Assembly (NCBI GenBank): GCA_027451985.1
Contig: DAIDHS010000020.1
Coordinates: forward strand, 1 to 50,072
DNA from: Elusimicrobiota bacterium
GTDB taxonomy: Bacteria > Elusimicrobiota > Elusimicrobia > UBA1565 > UBA9628
DNA length: 50,072 nucleotides
Direction of reading: 5' to 3'
Numbering within the stretch: position 1 is the stretch's first letter; every line of letters begins with the position of its first letter. This document shows positions 9,004-17,834 of this stretch, piece after piece. A program made the position numbers and the translations under genes. The notes under the pieces are model-generated. The model ran no database searches and had not been told where the DNA came from. It saw only the letters and a list, made by a program, of their open reading frames with translations.

Positions 9004-9452
9004 TTCATCTCGGCAACTTGAGTCCTAAAATTGGCGCGCGCCGCCGCCGCCGCCGCCTCGGCTTCGGAGAGGGCTCCGGCCACGGGCAGACCTCCACCAA
9101 AGGCCAGAAGGGCCAGAGAAGCCGCTCGGGCGACGGAAAGATGCCGGGCTTCGAGGGCGGCCAAACCCCCGTCCTGCGCCGGGTGCCCAAGCGCGGCTTC
9201 TCCAACAGGGCGTTCAAAAAAACTTTCCGTCTCGTCCAGTTGTCCGATATCGAGCGCGTGTTCAAGAATCAGAAGGAAGTCTCCCTGGAGGCCCTGCACA
9301 TCCACGGCTTGGCCTCCGGCAAGGATCGCGTCAAGATTTTGGGGACCGGAACTCTCAGCCGCCCCTACCGGGTCTCCGCCCACGCGTTCTCCGCGTCGGC
9401 CCGGGAGAAAATCAAGGCGGCCGGCGGAGAAGCCGTTTCCGTCGCCTCATGA
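9000..9452 (+). CDS. rplO: 50S ribosomal protein L15
   Basis: L15 is a late-assembly large-subunit protein. The 150-residue product has a very basic, Gly-rich N-terminus with a run of six arginines, then [22 protein letters not shown] and [20 protein letters not shown], which are L15 signatures. The ATG at 9000 overlaps the rpsE stop (ATGA); an upstream open frame lies within rpsE. The end overlaps secY by 4 bases. Confidence 0.95.
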   Translation: MIHLGNLSPKIGARRRRRRLGFGEGSGHGQTSTKGQKGQRSRSGDGKMPGFEGGQTPVLRRVPKRGFSNRAFKKTFRLVQLSDIERVFKNQKEVSLEALHIHGLASGKDRVKILGTGTLSRPYRVSAHAFSASAREKIKAAGGEAVSVAS

Positions 9453-10780
9453 TCGAGAAAGTTACCGATCTCTTCGACTCCCAGGATCTCCGCCGCCGGG
9501 TGATCTACACTTTGGTGGCCCTGGCCGTCTTCAGGGTCGGCGCGGCGATCCCCATCCCCGGCATCAACGCGGACGCCTTGAAGGCCATCTTCTCCGAGCG
9601 CGGCGGGCTGCTCAATTTCCTTAACATTTTCTCCGGCGGCGCGCTCTCCCAGTTCTCGATTTTCTCCATGGGCGTCATGCCCTACATCAACGCGTCCATC
9701 ATCATCAGCCTTCTTCAGGGCGCCCATGTTCTTCCCTACCTTGATCGTCTCGCGAAGGAAGGAGAGCTGGGCCACCGCAAGCTTAACTCCATCACCCGCT
9801 ATCTGACCCTAGGCTTGGGTGTGTTCCAGGCCTTCGGTCTGACCATCATGATTTCCAAAATGCCCGCGCCCGGGAATCTTCCTGTGGTCTCCAACCCCAC
9901 TTGGAGCTTCTACTGCCTGACCGTGCTTACGCTCACCGCCGGAACCATGTTCGTCATGTGGCTGGGCGAGCAGATGACCGAACAGGGCATCGGCAACGGC
10001 GTGTCCCTCATTATCTTCGCGGGCATCGTGCAGCGCCTGCCCGGCGCCGCCATCAATTTTATCCGTCTCATCCAGGCCGAGGAAATGGGCATCCTCGAGG
10101 CCGCCGTCATCGTGGCGCTCTTGCTGGCCGTCACCATCGCGGTCGTCTGGGTCGAGACCGCCCAGCGCAAGATTCCCGTGCAGTACGCCAAGCGCGTGGT
10201 CGGGCGCAAGATGTACGGGGGCGCCCAGAGCTACCTGCCCTTGAAGGTGGATCAGTCGGGCGTCATCGCGGTTATCTTCGCGGTCTCCCTTTTGGCCGTA
10301 CCCATCACCGTTTCGCAGTTCGCGCGCAACGCGCCCTGGGCGCAGAAGCTGGCCGACTTCATGTCCCGGGGCGACTGGGTCTATCAGGCGATTTACGCCG
10401 GGCTTATTATTTTCTTCTGCTATTTCTACAACTCCGTCTCCATCAACCCCGTGGACTTGGCCGACAACATGAAAAAGTCGGGAGGATTCATCCCCGGCTA
10501 CCGACCCGGCGAGGCGACCGCCTCCTACATCGAGTGGGTCTTGGAGCGCATCACCTTGGGCGGCGCCCTGTTCGTGGCCTTCATCTGCGTCCTTCCCGAC
10601 TGGTTGCGCCGCAAGTTCAACATTCCCTTTTTCTTCGGCGGCACCGCGCTCCTCATCGTCGTCGGCGTGGCGCTTGATACCATGGGACAGCTCGAGGCCC
10701 AGCTCATCATGCGCAACTACGAAGGCTTTCTCAAGAAAAGCGGCAAACTTCGCCAGCGCTGGTTCAACGTGGGAAGCTAG
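9449..10780 (+). CDS. secY: Protein translocase subunit SecY
   Basis: SecY is the channel of the SecYEG translocon in the inner membrane. The 443-residue product has about ten predicted membrane segments. Recognisable motifs are AIPIPGIN near residue 35, the plug region GGALSQFSIFSMGVMPYINASII, QMTEQGIGNGVSLIIFAGI, the loop QRKIPVQYAKRVVGRKMYGG, and the C-terminal EAQLIMRNYEGFLKK. The length is normal. It overlaps rplO by ATGA and is followed by adk after 3 bases. Confidence 0.97.
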   Translation: MIEKVTDLFDSQDLRRRVIYTLVALAVFRVGAAIPIPGINADALKAIFSERGGLLNFLNIFSGGALSQFSIFSMGVMPYINASIIISLLQGAHVLPYLDRLAKEGELGHRKLNSITRYLTLGLGVFQAFGLTIMISKMPAPGNLPVVSNPTWSFYCLTVLTLTAGTMFVMWLGEQMTEQGIGNGVSLIIFAGIVQRLPGAAINFIRLIQAEEMGILEAAVIVALLLAVTIAVVWVETAQRKIPVQYAKRVVGRKMYGGAQSYLPLKVDQSGVIAVIFAVSLLAVPITVSQFARNAPWAQKLADFMSRGDWVYQAIYAGLIIFFCYFYNSVSINPVDLADNMKKSGGFIPGYRPGEATASYIEWVLERITLGGALFVAFICVLPDWLRRKFNIPFFFGGTALLIVVGVALDTMGQLEAQLIMRNYEGFLKKSGKLRQRWFNVGS

Positions 10781-10783
10781 CCG

Positions 10784-11434
10784 ATGATCATTATTTTGCT
10801 TGGTTCGCCGGGCTCGGGCAAAGGGACGCAGAGCAAGATTTTGAGCGCGCGCTACGGCTTCGTGCATCTGGCCACGGGAGACGTCTTCCGCGCCGAGATG
10901 CAGGCAAAAACCCCGCTGGGCTTAAAGGCCGCGGACTACGTCAAGGCCGGGCGGCTGGTTCCCGATACCGTGGTGACCGAGATGGTCGCGGGACGCCTGG
11001 ACTCCCGCAAGGACTACCTTTTGGACGGCTTCCCCCGCAATCTGGATCAGGCCACGGCCCTTTCGCGGCTTTTGTCCCCCGCAGGGCAAACCGTGAACTT
11101 GGCGATTTTTCTGAGCCTGCCGCGCCAGGAGGCCCTGCGCCGTCTCTCCTCGCGGATGGTGTGCGTGAAATGCGGAGAGGTTTACAACGCCGCCAGCCGC
11201 CCTCCGAGGACGGTTGGAAAATGCGACGCTTGCGGCGGCGAGGTTGTCGTGCGGGAAGACGACAAGGACGCCACGGCCGAAAAACGCATCATGATTTTTG
11301 AAGATTTGACCAAACCCTTGGTCGCCTACTATAAGGCCGAGGGCGTCCTGCGCGAAGTGGACGCGGCCAAGAGCCCGGACGCGGTGGCTGAGGAGCTTTC
11401 CTCCATCATCGAGTCCGCGCGAGTGCGCAGCTGA
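10784..11434 (+). CDS. adk: Adenylate kinase, zinc-LID type
   Basis: Adenylate kinase interconverts ATP plus AMP with two ADP in the cytoplasm. The 216-residue product begins with the P-loop GSPGSGKGTQ and continues with HLATGDVFRAEM and LLDGFPRN. The LID domain has two cysteine pairs, CVKC and CDAC, which normally bind zinc structurally. The arginine of REDD and the segment EDLTKPLVAYY match the family. The secY-adk-map-infA order is common in bacteria. Confidence 0.97.
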   Translation: MIIILLGSPGSGKGTQSKILSARYGFVHLATGDVFRAEMQAKTPLGLKAADYVKAGRLVPDTVVTEMVAGRLDSRKDYLLDGFPRNLDQATALSRLLSPAGQTVNLAIFLSLPRQEALRRLSSRMVCVKCGEVYNAASRPPRTVGKCDACGGEVVVREDDKDATAEKRIMIFEDLTKPLVAYYKAEGVLREVDAAKSPDAVAEELSSIIESARVRS

Positions 11435-11437
11435 TTT

Positions 11438-12205
11438 ATGACGGCGACTAAGACCATCGAGATGAAGAGTCCGGCAGAAATCGCGATCATGCGCGAGGCT
11501 GGCCGCGTTGTCTCGGAGATTCTTGAAATTCTTTCCAAGGCCGCAGTTCCCGGCACGACGACGGCCGAACTCGACCGCATCGCGCGCCGCGAGCTCGCGG
11601 CGCGCAAGGCCCAGCCGGCGTTCTTGGACTACCGTGGTTTCCCCGCGACGCTCTGCGTGTCTCTCAACTCTGAGGTGGTGCACGGCATCCCCTCGGAAAA
11701 ACGCCGCCTGGCCGAGGGCGATTTGGTGAGCCTGGACTTCGGCGCCGTCGTGCGCGGGTTCTTCGCCGACGCCGCGGTGACCGTCGGGGTCGGGAAAATC
11801 GCTCCGCGGGCCGCGGAGCTTGTGCGCGCGACCAAAGAGTCTTTGGACCGCGGCATCGATGCGTTTCAAGCCGGGGCGCGCCTGGGAGACATTTCGAACG
11901 CCGTGCAGGCGCGCGCGGAATCGGCGGGGTTTTCCGTCGTTACGGATTTTGTGGGCCACGGCATCGGCCGGGCGCTGCACGAGGATCCGGCGGTGCCCAA
12001 CTACGGCGCGCGTGGCACGGGGCCGCGGCTTTTGCCGGGACTGGTGCTCGCCATCGAGCCCATGATCAACGCCGGCGGGCCGGAAGTGGAGGTTTTGCAG
12101 GACGGTTGGACCGCTGTGACCAAGGACGGGGCGCTTTCCGCCCACTTTGAGCACACCGTGGCTCTCACCGAAAAAGGACCGGAGATACTGACTCGACATG
12201 CCTAA
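11438..12205 (+). CDS. map: Methionine aminopeptidase, type I
   Basis: Removes the initiator methionine from nascent proteins. The 255-residue product has the two-metal site ligands of the pita-bread fold: two aspartates (in [15 protein letters not shown]), a histidine (GHGIGR), and two glutamates (AIEPM and HFEHTV). The signature [14 protein letters not shown] is seen as [13 protein letters not shown]. There is no N-terminal zinc-finger extension, so this is the short type Ia form. The end overlaps infA by 8 bases. Confidence 0.96.
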   Translation: MTATKTIEMKSPAEIAIMREAGRVVSEILEILSKAAVPGTTTAELDRIARRELAARKAQPAFLDYRGFPATLCVSLNSEVVHGIPSEKRRLAEGDLVSLDFGAVVRGFFADAAVTVGVGKIAPRAAELVRATKESLDRGIDAFQAGARLGDISNAVQARAESAGFSVVTDFVGHGIGRALHEDPAVPNYGARGTGPRLLPGLVLAIEPMINAGGPEVEVLQDGWTAVTKDGALSAHFEHTVALTEKGPEILTRHA

Positions 12206-12413
12206 AGACGATAAAATAGAAGTGGAAGGCAGCATCGTAGAGGCGCTGCCCAACGCCATGTTCCGGGTAGAAGTGCCGCCGGGACGGGTCATCCTGGCGC
12301 ACATCTCCGGCAAAATGAGGATGCACTACATCAAAATCCTGCCCGGGGATAAGGTCCGCGTGGAGCTTTCGCCCTACGATTTGAGCCGGGGCCGGATTAT
12401 TTTCAGGGAGTAG
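12198..12413 (+). CDS. infA: Translation initiation factor IF-1
   Basis: IF-1 is an OB-fold protein that occupies the A site during initiation. The 71-residue product has the family pattern [55 protein letters not shown]. Length is exactly typical. It starts inside the end of map and is followed by rpmJ after 4 bases. Confidence 0.96.
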   Translation: MPKDDKIEVEGSIVEALPNAMFRVEVPPGRVILAHISGKMRMHYIKILPGDKVRVELSPYDLSRGRIIFRE

Positions 12414-12417
12414 AACG

Positions 12418-12531
12418 ATGAAAGTCAGAGCCAGCGTCAAGCCGATTTGCCCGAAGTGCAAAATCATCAAGCGCGGGGGCGTGCTCCGCGTGTTGTGCAG
12501 CAACCCCAAACATAAACAGAGGCAGGGATAG
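12418..12531 (+). CDS. rpmJ: 50S ribosomal protein L36
   Basis: L36 is the smallest ribosomal protein. This 37-residue gene begins [15 protein letters not shown] and ends NPKHKQRQG. The zinc ligands of the Cys-containing type are intact: Cys11, Cys14, Cys27 and His32. It lies between infA and rpsM, the standard position. It was found by direct translation, since it is too short for ordinary ORF cut-offs. Confidence 0.95.
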   Translation: MKVRASVKPICPKCKIIKRGGVLRVLCSNPKHKQRQG

Positions 12532-12540
12532 GAGAGGATT

Positions 12541-12942
12541 ATGGCGCGCGTCGCCGGAATTGATTTGCCCAAGAACAAGAGAATCGACGTGGCTTTGCGC
12601 TACCTTTACGGACTGGGAAAAGCCACGTCCAACCAGATTTTAGCCAAGCTTGGATCCGCGGTGGATCCGGCCACGCGGGTGAAGGATCTGACCGAGCAGC
12701 AAGTCGGCATGATCAACACGCTGGTGTCCAAAGAATACAAGGTGGAAGGCGAGCTGCGGAGAGAGCTTCAAGCCAACGTCCAGCGCCTCTACGAAATCAG
12801 CAGCTATCGCGGCTTCCGTCACCGCCGCAACCTTCCGGTGCGCGGACAGCGCACCCGAACCAATGCGCGCACCCGCCGGGGCCGTCGCAAGACCATCGGC
12901 GCCGGGAAGGCGGCTGAGGCCAAGCCGGCGGCGAAGGCTTAG
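12541..12942 (+). CDS. rpsM: 30S ribosomal protein S13
   Basis: S13 forms intersubunit bridges B1a and B1b. The 133-residue product begins [21 protein letters not shown] and holds [27 protein letters not shown], with a short Lys/Ala-rich tail after GRRKTIG. It starts the alpha-operon part of the cluster, 9 bases after rpmJ, with a purine-rich Shine-Dalgarno (ggagagg) just upstream. Confidence 0.96.
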   Translation: MARVAGIDLPKNKRIDVALRYLYGLGKATSNQILAKLGSAVDPATRVKDLTEQQVGMINTLVSKEYKVEGELRRELQANVQRLYEISSYRGFRHRRNLPVRGQRTRTNARTRRGRRKTIGAGKAAEAKPAAKA

Positions 12943-12963
12943 AGAGGATTTAAGGAGAATATT

Positions 12964-13380
12964 ATGGCTGAACAAATGACGCAGAACGCCGCCGCCAGGC
13001 CCAAGACCGCGGGTAAGAAGAAGAATTGGAGGACGCTGTCCTTCGCGAAAGTTTTCATCCAGTGCTCGTTCAACAACACCATCGTGTCTCTTGCCGACGA
13101 ACGCGGCGATACTCTTGCCTGGGCCACGGCGGGCGGCAACGGCTTCCGCGGCACCAAAAAAGGCACGCCCTTCGCGGCCAGCGTGACCGCGGGCAAGGTC
13201 GCCAAGCGGGCGCTGGAATTGGGCGTCAAGCAGGTCGCTGTCTTCATCAAGGGCCCCGGCCCCGGACGTGAAACTGCCGTGCGCGCCTTGGGCAACTCGG
13301 GCCTTTTGGTTGTGAGCTTGAAGGACGTCACGCCCCTGCCGCACAATGGCTGCCGGCCGCCGAAGGCGAGGAGAGTCTAA
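12964..13380 (+). CDS. rpsK: 30S ribosomal protein S11
   Basis: S11 lies on the small-subunit platform near the E site. The 138-residue product has AKVFIQCSFNNTIVSLADERGDTLAWATAGGNGFRGTKKGTPFAA and GPGPGRETAVRALGNSGLLVVSLKDVTPLPHNGCRPPKARRV, both hallmark regions. A good Shine-Dalgarno (aaggag) lies in the 21-base gap after rpsM. Confidence 0.96.
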   Translation: MAEQMTQNAAARPKTAGKKKNWRTLSFAKVFIQCSFNNTIVSLADERGDTLAWATAGGNGFRGTKKGTPFAASVTAGKVAKRALELGVKQVAVFIKGPGPGRETAVRALGNSGLLVVSLKDVTPLPHNGCRPPKARRV

Positions 13381-13382
13381 TC

Positions 13383-14009
13383 ATGGCGCGTTACACCGAT
13401 TCCGTCTGCAAGCTCTGCCGCCGCGAGCAGACCAAGCTATTCCTAAAGGGCGACAAATGCCACACCAAGTGCGTCTTCGAGAAGCACCCGACCACGCCGG
13501 GCATGGCGCCGCCGCAGCGCGGCAAACCCTCCAACTACGCGATCCGTCTGCGCGAAAAGCAGAAGCTGCGCCGCCTGGCTATGATTAATGAGCGACCCTT
13601 CGAGCGCTTGGTGCAGCAGGCCTCAAAGAGCGTGGAATCCTCCGGTACTCACTTGCTGGGTGCCCTTGAGATGCGCCTCGACAACGTGGTGCGGCGCATG
13701 GGCGTCGCGACCTCATTGAAGACCGCGCGGCAATTGGTGCTTCATGGGCACATTAAGGTCTCCGGCAAGAGAATCAGCATTCCGTCATACCGCGTGAAGG
13801 CGGGGGACGTGGTGGCTCTGGAGCCGAAGCTGCGCGAGAACGTAGGCGTCAAGCTCAGCCTTGAGACTTCAAAGAAGATCAACGGCCGGCCCAGCTTCAT
13901 GCAGTTCAACGAGGAAGATTTATCCGCGAAGATCCTGCGCCAGCCGGATCGTTCAGAGATGGGTTTCCCCGTCACCGATCAGCTTATCATCGAGTACTAT
14001 TCCAAGTAG
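13383..14009 (+). CDS. rpsD: 30S ribosomal protein S4, zinc-binding form
   Basis: S4 nucleates 16S rRNA folding and in Escherichia coli represses the alpha operon. The 208-residue product has the N-terminal cysteine set CKLC and CHTKC characteristic of the zinc-binding variant. An S4 RNA-binding domain follows (RLDNVVRRMGVATSLKTARQLVLHGHIKVSGKRISIPSYRVKAGD). It lies between rpsK and rpoA as usual, with gaps of 2 and 13 bases. Confidence 0.96.
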   Translation: MARYTDSVCKLCRREQTKLFLKGDKCHTKCVFEKHPTTPGMAPPQRGKPSNYAIRLREKQKLRRLAMINERPFERLVQQASKSVESSGTHLLGALEMRLDNVVRRMGVATSLKTARQLVLHGHIKVSGKRISIPSYRVKAGDVVALEPKLRENVGVKLSLETSKKINGRPSFMQFNEEDLSAKILRQPDRSEMGFPVTDQLIIEYYSK

Positions 14010-14022
14010 CCGGGAGGCAAAC

Positions 14023-15003
14023 ATGGCTTACAAAGAACTCGTTCTTCCCCAGAAGCTCAACGTCGACGAAAAGACGGTCACGGACACGTATGCCAAGTTC
14101 GTGGCCGAACCCTACGAGCGCGGCTACGGCCACACCGTGGGCAACGCCTTGCGTCGCGTGCTGCTCTCCAGCCTCGACGGCGCGGCCGTAACGGCCGTGC
14201 GCATCGACCGGGCCCAGCACGAGTACATGACGCTGCCCGGGGTCAAGGAGGACGTCATGGACATCCTCCTGAACCTCAAGAAGCTGCGCCTGAAACTTTT
14301 TTCGGACGGTCCGGAGACCATTTACCTCAACGCCAACAAGGACGGCGCGGTCAAGGCTTCCTCCATCACGGTCAACTCGAACGTCGAGGTGGTCAACCCC
14401 GATATGGTCATCGCGCATCTGGAAGCGGGCGGCAAGCTCGAGATGGAGATCGAGGTGTCCCGCGGCCGCGGCTACATGACGGCCGATGAGTTGCGCGCCG
14501 AAAACCGCTGGCCGGCGGGCTTTTTGCCCTTGGACGCGCTGTTTTCGCCCGTGGTCAAGGTTCACTACGATGTGGAGAACGCGCGCGTGGGCCAGGTGAC
14601 GGACTATGACAGGCTCATTCTCGAGATTTGGACCGACGGCTCGATGTCCCCGATGGAAGCGCTCATCCAGTCCTCGCACCTCATCCGCGAGTCCCTGCAG
14701 ATATTCATTCCGCAGGAGGAGGCGCAGGAAGGCGTTGCGGCTGAAGGAGACGGCGTGGCCGTGGGCGCCGCGGCGGGCGATGAGAAGCTTGGCGCGGTGC
14801 TCGGCCAGCCTGTCGAAAGCATCGAGCTCTCCTCGCGTGCGTCCAACTGCCTCAAGGTCGCGCACATCAATACGGTGGGCGAACTCGTGGCCAGGCGGGA
14901 GGAGGAGCTCTTGTCCATGAAAAACTTCGGCAAGAAGTCCTTGGATGAGATCAAGGAGCGCCTGAAGGATATGGGGCTCTCCCTGGGGATGCAGCTGGGC
15001 TAG
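14023..15003 (+). CDS. rpoA: DNA-directed RNA polymerase subunit alpha
   Basis: The alpha subunit nucleates polymerase assembly, and its C-terminal domain binds UP elements and activators. The 326-residue product has the N-terminal motif FVAEPYERGYGHTVGNALRRVLLSSLDGAAVT and PGVKEDVMDILLNLK. A linker rich in Ala, Glu and Gly (about residues 235-265) leads to the C-terminal domain with LSSRASNCLKVAHINTVGELV and MKNFGKKSLDEIKERL. The start at 14023 follows ggagg and gives the conserved short N-terminus. Confidence 0.97.
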   Translation: MAYKELVLPQKLNVDEKTVTDTYAKFVAEPYERGYGHTVGNALRRVLLSSLDGAAVTAVRIDRAQHEYMTLPGVKEDVMDILLNLKKLRLKLFSDGPETIYLNANKDGAVKASSITVNSNVEVVNPDMVIAHLEAGGKLEMEIEVSRGRGYMTADELRAENRWPAGFLPLDALFSPVVKVHYDVENARVGQVTDYDRLILEIWTDGSMSPMEALIQSSHLIRESLQIFIPQEEAQEGVAAEGDGVAVGAAAGDEKLGAVLGQPVESIELSSRASNCLKVAHINTVGELVARREEELLSMKNFGKKSLDEIKERLKDMGLSLGMQLG

Positions 15004-15034
15004 AAGCCCGGGCCGGATTTAAGGAGACATTCTG

Positions 15035-15379
15035 ATGGTTAAAACTTTAGGCGGACGCAAGCTCGGCGTGACGTCGTCTCACCGCCGCGCGATGTTGCGC
15101 AATATGGCGCAGAGTCTTTTCCTGCACGAGAAGGTGGAGACGACCCTGGCCAAGGCCAAGGAGTTGAGGCCCTTCGCTGAAAAGATAATCACGACCGCCA
15201 AGCGCGGTCGGCACGACTTGGTGCGCCGGCAGGTGCAGGATAAGGCCGTGTTCAAAAAGCTCTTCGAGGTCATAGCGCCGCGCTACGCGCAGCGCCCTGG
15301 CGGGTACACGCGGATTCTTAAGGTTGCTCCGCGCTCCGGGGATGCCGCGGTGCGCGGCCTCATCACGCTGGTTTCCTAA
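15035..15379 (+). CDS. rplQ: 50S ribosomal protein L17
   Basis: L17 lies near the tunnel exit. The 114-residue product has the typical [44 protein letters not shown] and ends with [15 protein letters not shown] strong Shine-Dalgarno (aaggaga) precedes the start. It closes the alpha operon; the next gene, mreB, follows after only 15 bases without an evident terminator. Confidence 0.96.
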   Translation: MVKTLGGRKLGVTSSHRRAMLRNMAQSLFLHEKVETTLAKAKELRPFAEKIITTAKRGRHDLVRRQVQDKAVFKKLFEVIAPRYAQRPGGYTRILKVAPRSGDAAVRGLITLVS

Positions 15380-15394
15380 GCGGGGCTTTTAGCC

Positions 15395-16444
15395 ATGATG
15401 AACTTCCTCTTCAGCCTCTTCTCCAACGACATGGGCATCGATCTGGGGACTGCCAATACCCTGGTCTACGTCAAAGGGCAGGGCATCGTGTTGCGCGAGC
15501 CTTCGGTCGTGGCTATCGACCGGGAGACCAGGCAGGTCTGGGCCATCGGCGCCGAGGCCAAGAGGATGCTGGGCCGCACGCCGGCCTCCATTATTTCCGT
15601 GCGACCGCTCAAAAACGGCGTCATCGCAGATTTCGAGATCACGCAGGAGATGATCAAGCACTTCATCCGCAAAGTGCACAACCGCCGCTCGCTTTTGCAT
15701 CCGCGCGTGGTCATTGGCATCCCCTCGGGCATCACCGAGGTTGAGCGCCGGGCGGTTCAGGAGTCGGCCGAGCAGGCCGGCGCGCGCGAAGTCTACCTCA
15801 TTGAGGAACCCATGGCCGCGGCCATCGGCGCGGATTTGCCCATTTCGGAGCCGCACGCCAACTTTATCGTGGACATCGGCGGGGGTACGACCGAGTCAGC
15901 GATCATCTCGCTGGGAGGTCTGGTAGTCTCCAAGTCCATGGACACGGCGGGCGACGAGATGGATGAGGCCGTTTTGATGCATTTTAGACGCAAGTACAAC
16001 CTTCTCATCGGCGAGACTACCGCCGAGGAAGTCAAGATGGAGATCGGTTCTGTCTTCCCGCTGAAGGAGGAGAAGACCATGGAAGTCCGCGGCCGCGATC
16101 AGGCCACGGGGCTTCCCAAGACCGTGCTCATCACCTCCGAGGAAATCCGGCAGGCGCTGATGGAGCCGGTCCAGCTGATCATCGACGTCATCAAAAATAC
16201 TTTAGAAGAGACCCCCGCGGAATTGGCCGCCGATCTCGTCGATCGGGGCATCGTGCTTGCGGGCGGCGGCAGCCTTTTACGCGGCCTGCCTGATTTAATC
16301 CGTCAGGAAACGGATCTCCCCGTTGCCCGGGCCGCGGATCCGCTGAGCTGCGTCGTTATCGGGACCGGGAAATATCTCGAAGAGCTCGACAGGCTGGGAA
16401 CCAAGCGTCCGGATTTCGTCGCGTCCTACCGCCACCGCAAATAA
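15395..16444 (+). CDS. mreB: Rod shape-determining protein MreB
   Basis: MreB is the bacterial actin that guides the elongasome along the inner membrane. The 349-residue product has the phosphate-1 motif [16 protein letters not shown], the [26 protein letters not shown] segment, the phosphate-2 motif [11 protein letters not shown] and the adenosine motif [11 protein letters not shown]. The N-terminal [12 protein letters not shown] may be a membrane-binding amphipathic stretch. It lies 15 bases after rplQ and heads the mre/rod block. Confidence 0.96.
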   Translation: MMNFLFSLFSNDMGIDLGTANTLVYVKGQGIVLREPSVVAIDRETRQVWAIGAEAKRMLGRTPASIISVRPLKNGVIADFEITQEMIKHFIRKVHNRRSLLHPRVVIGIPSGITEVERRAVQESAEQAGAREVYLIEEPMAAAIGADLPISEPHANFIVDIGGGTTESAIISLGGLVVSKSMDTAGDEMDEAVLMHFRRKYNLLIGETTAEEVKMEIGSVFPLKEEKTMEVRGRDQATGLPKTVLITSEEIRQALMEPVQLIIDVIKNTLEETPAELAADLVDRGIVLAGGGSLLRGLPDLIRQETDLPVARAADPLSCVVIGTGKYLEELDRLGTKRPDFVASYRHRK

Positions 16445-16451
16445 GACGTCA

Positions 16452-16495
16452 CGCAGGCTAGCGTCCTGCGAAGGGACCCGCATCAAAAAGCGGGT
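16452..16495 (+). other. Two tandem hairpins in the mreB-mreC spacer
   Basis: The 56-base spacer contains two perfect inverted repeats. The first is cgcagg (16452-16457) pairing with cctgcg (16465-16470). The second is acccgc (16476-16481) pairing with gcgggt (16490-16495) around an A-rich loop. The second right arm ends 5 bases before the mreC ATG and would cover its only purine-rich ribosome-binding candidate. They could tune MreC translation or mark an mRNA processing point; no U tract follows, so a terminator is unlikely. Confidence 0.4.
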
Positions 16496-16500
16496 GCATT

Positions 16501-17355
16501 ATGATGCAGCGTGAAGCGAAGATTTCTAATTATTTCTTGGCGGCCTATTGTGTCGTGTGCCTGCTGCTTCTTTCCTTGCCGCTTTCCGGTCCGGTGCAGA
16601 CCCTCAAGGCCGGAGTCGCCTATCTCGTGGATCCTGCAATCTTCGCCGGAGAAAACGCGCAGGAACGCGTGGCGCAGCTGCCTGGCCGCATCCGAGACCT
16701 CATCATGGCGGATCAAGAGAACCAAATCTTACGGACCCAGGCGCGCGAGTCGCTTTTGCTCGAGGACAATCTGCGGCAGTTGAGCTTGGAGAACCAACGG
16801 CTGCGTGCGCTCTTGGGACTTAAAGCCCCGCGCGGCTGGTCTCCCCTCTGGGCTCGGGTTATGGCGCGCGATCCGCTCAACCGCTATCACAGCTTTCTGG
16901 TGGATGTCGGCCGCGGAGACGGCGTGGCCGTCGATGACCCGGTCCTGGGGCCGTCGCCTCGCGGCCTCGCAATCGTGGGGCGCGTGGTGGAGGTGCGTTC
17001 TCGAGCCTCGACGGTGCTGCTTTTGACGGACGAACTTTCCGCCGTGGCCGCGGACATCTCCTCCGGAACGGTGGAAGGGCTGGTCCAGGGCCAAGGAAAC
17101 GGCGAGCTTCTTCTTGATTACCTTCCGCCTGGCGCCAAGCCGCAGGAGGGCGAGACGGTCTACACTTCTCCGACGAGCGCGGTGTTTCCGGGCAATCTCC
17201 CCGTGGGCACGGTGATTGCGGTCCGGCCTGAGGATCCGTTCTTGGCCGTAAAGTCCGCCGAGGTGCGGCCTGAAGTCGCTGCGGCTGCGCTGGCCGACGT
17301 CGCCGTTTTGATCCGAGGCGCGGCGCATCCGGCCAAATTCGGAGCGGTCCAATGA
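16501..17355 (+). CDS. mreC: Rod shape-determining protein MreC
   Basis: MreC is a bitopic inner-membrane protein that activates the PBP2-RodA pair. The 284-residue product has one N-terminal membrane helix (about residues 9-30), a coiled-coil region with repeated Leu/Glu (LLLEDNLRQLSLENQRLRALLG, residues 84-105), then the beta-rich domain with ARVMARDPLNRYHSFLVDVGRGDGV and PVGTVI. The order mreB-mreC-mreD is standard. A second in-frame ATG at 16504 is possible. It overlaps mreD by ATGA. Confidence 0.93.
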   Translation: MMQREAKISNYFLAAYCVVCLLLLSLPLSGPVQTLKAGVAYLVDPAIFAGENAQERVAQLPGRIRDLIMADQENQILRTQARESLLLEDNLRQLSLENQRLRALLGLKAPRGWSPLWARVMARDPLNRYHSFLVDVGRGDGVAVDDPVLGPSPRGLAIVGRVVEVRSRASTVLLLTDELSAVAADISSGTVEGLVQGQGNGELLLDYLPPGAKPQEGETVYTSPTSAVFPGNLPVGTVIAVRPEDPFLAVKSAEVRPEVAAAALADVAVLIRGAAHPAKFGAVQ

Positions 17356-17834
17356 AGGCGCTGCGGGCCATCGTGCGGACGGCGGGCCTCTTTTTGGGAG
17401 CGGCTATGCTCCAGTGGTTGTGGTCCACTCATTTCGCTCCCTACGGCCTGGCGCCCCAGCTTCTCCTGGTCCTGACCGTCGCCGAAGCGTCGCGCCGTGG
17501 CGCGCCCTCCGCCATGGCCTTGGGATTTTTCTGGGGGCTTTTCCTTGACTCCATGGGGGCCCGGCTGTTCGGCGCCAACGCCTTGGCGATGGTTCTGCTT
17601 GCCTATGGGGCCGGCTTGGTCCGCCACCAGATGGATTCGGGAGAGGCCGCGCCTCAGGCGGTGATTTCCATCGTGGCCAGCTGGGGCTACTTCCTGCTTC
17701 TCAGTTTGGTGTCCTGGATTTTCACCCAGAGATTCTCCTGGGTCGGCTGGACTGATTTCCTCCTGCTTCCATTCTACAACGGCCTCATTGCCGCGGCCTT
17801 GGCTATCTTGAGGCCGCGCCGGAGGGCCTGGTGA
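17352..17834 (+). CDS. mreD: Rod shape-determining protein MreD
   Basis: MreD is a small polytopic membrane partner of MreC. The 160-residue product has about five hydrophobic segments and little soluble sequence, with FAPYGLAPQLLLVLTVAEASRRG and LGFFWGLFLDSMGARLFGAN, the latter resembling the conserved MreD G-x-x-D segment. Sequence conservation in this family is low, so position between mreC and mrdA is strong support. It overlaps both neighbours by 4 bases. Confidence 0.88.
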   Translation: MKALRAIVRTAGLFLGAAMLQWLWSTHFAPYGLAPQLLLVLTVAEASRRGAPSAMALGFFWGLFLDSMGARLFGANALAMVLLAYGAGLVRHQMDSGEAAPQAVISIVASWGYFLLLSLVSWIFTQRFSWVGWTDFLLLPFYNGLIAAALAILRPRRRAW

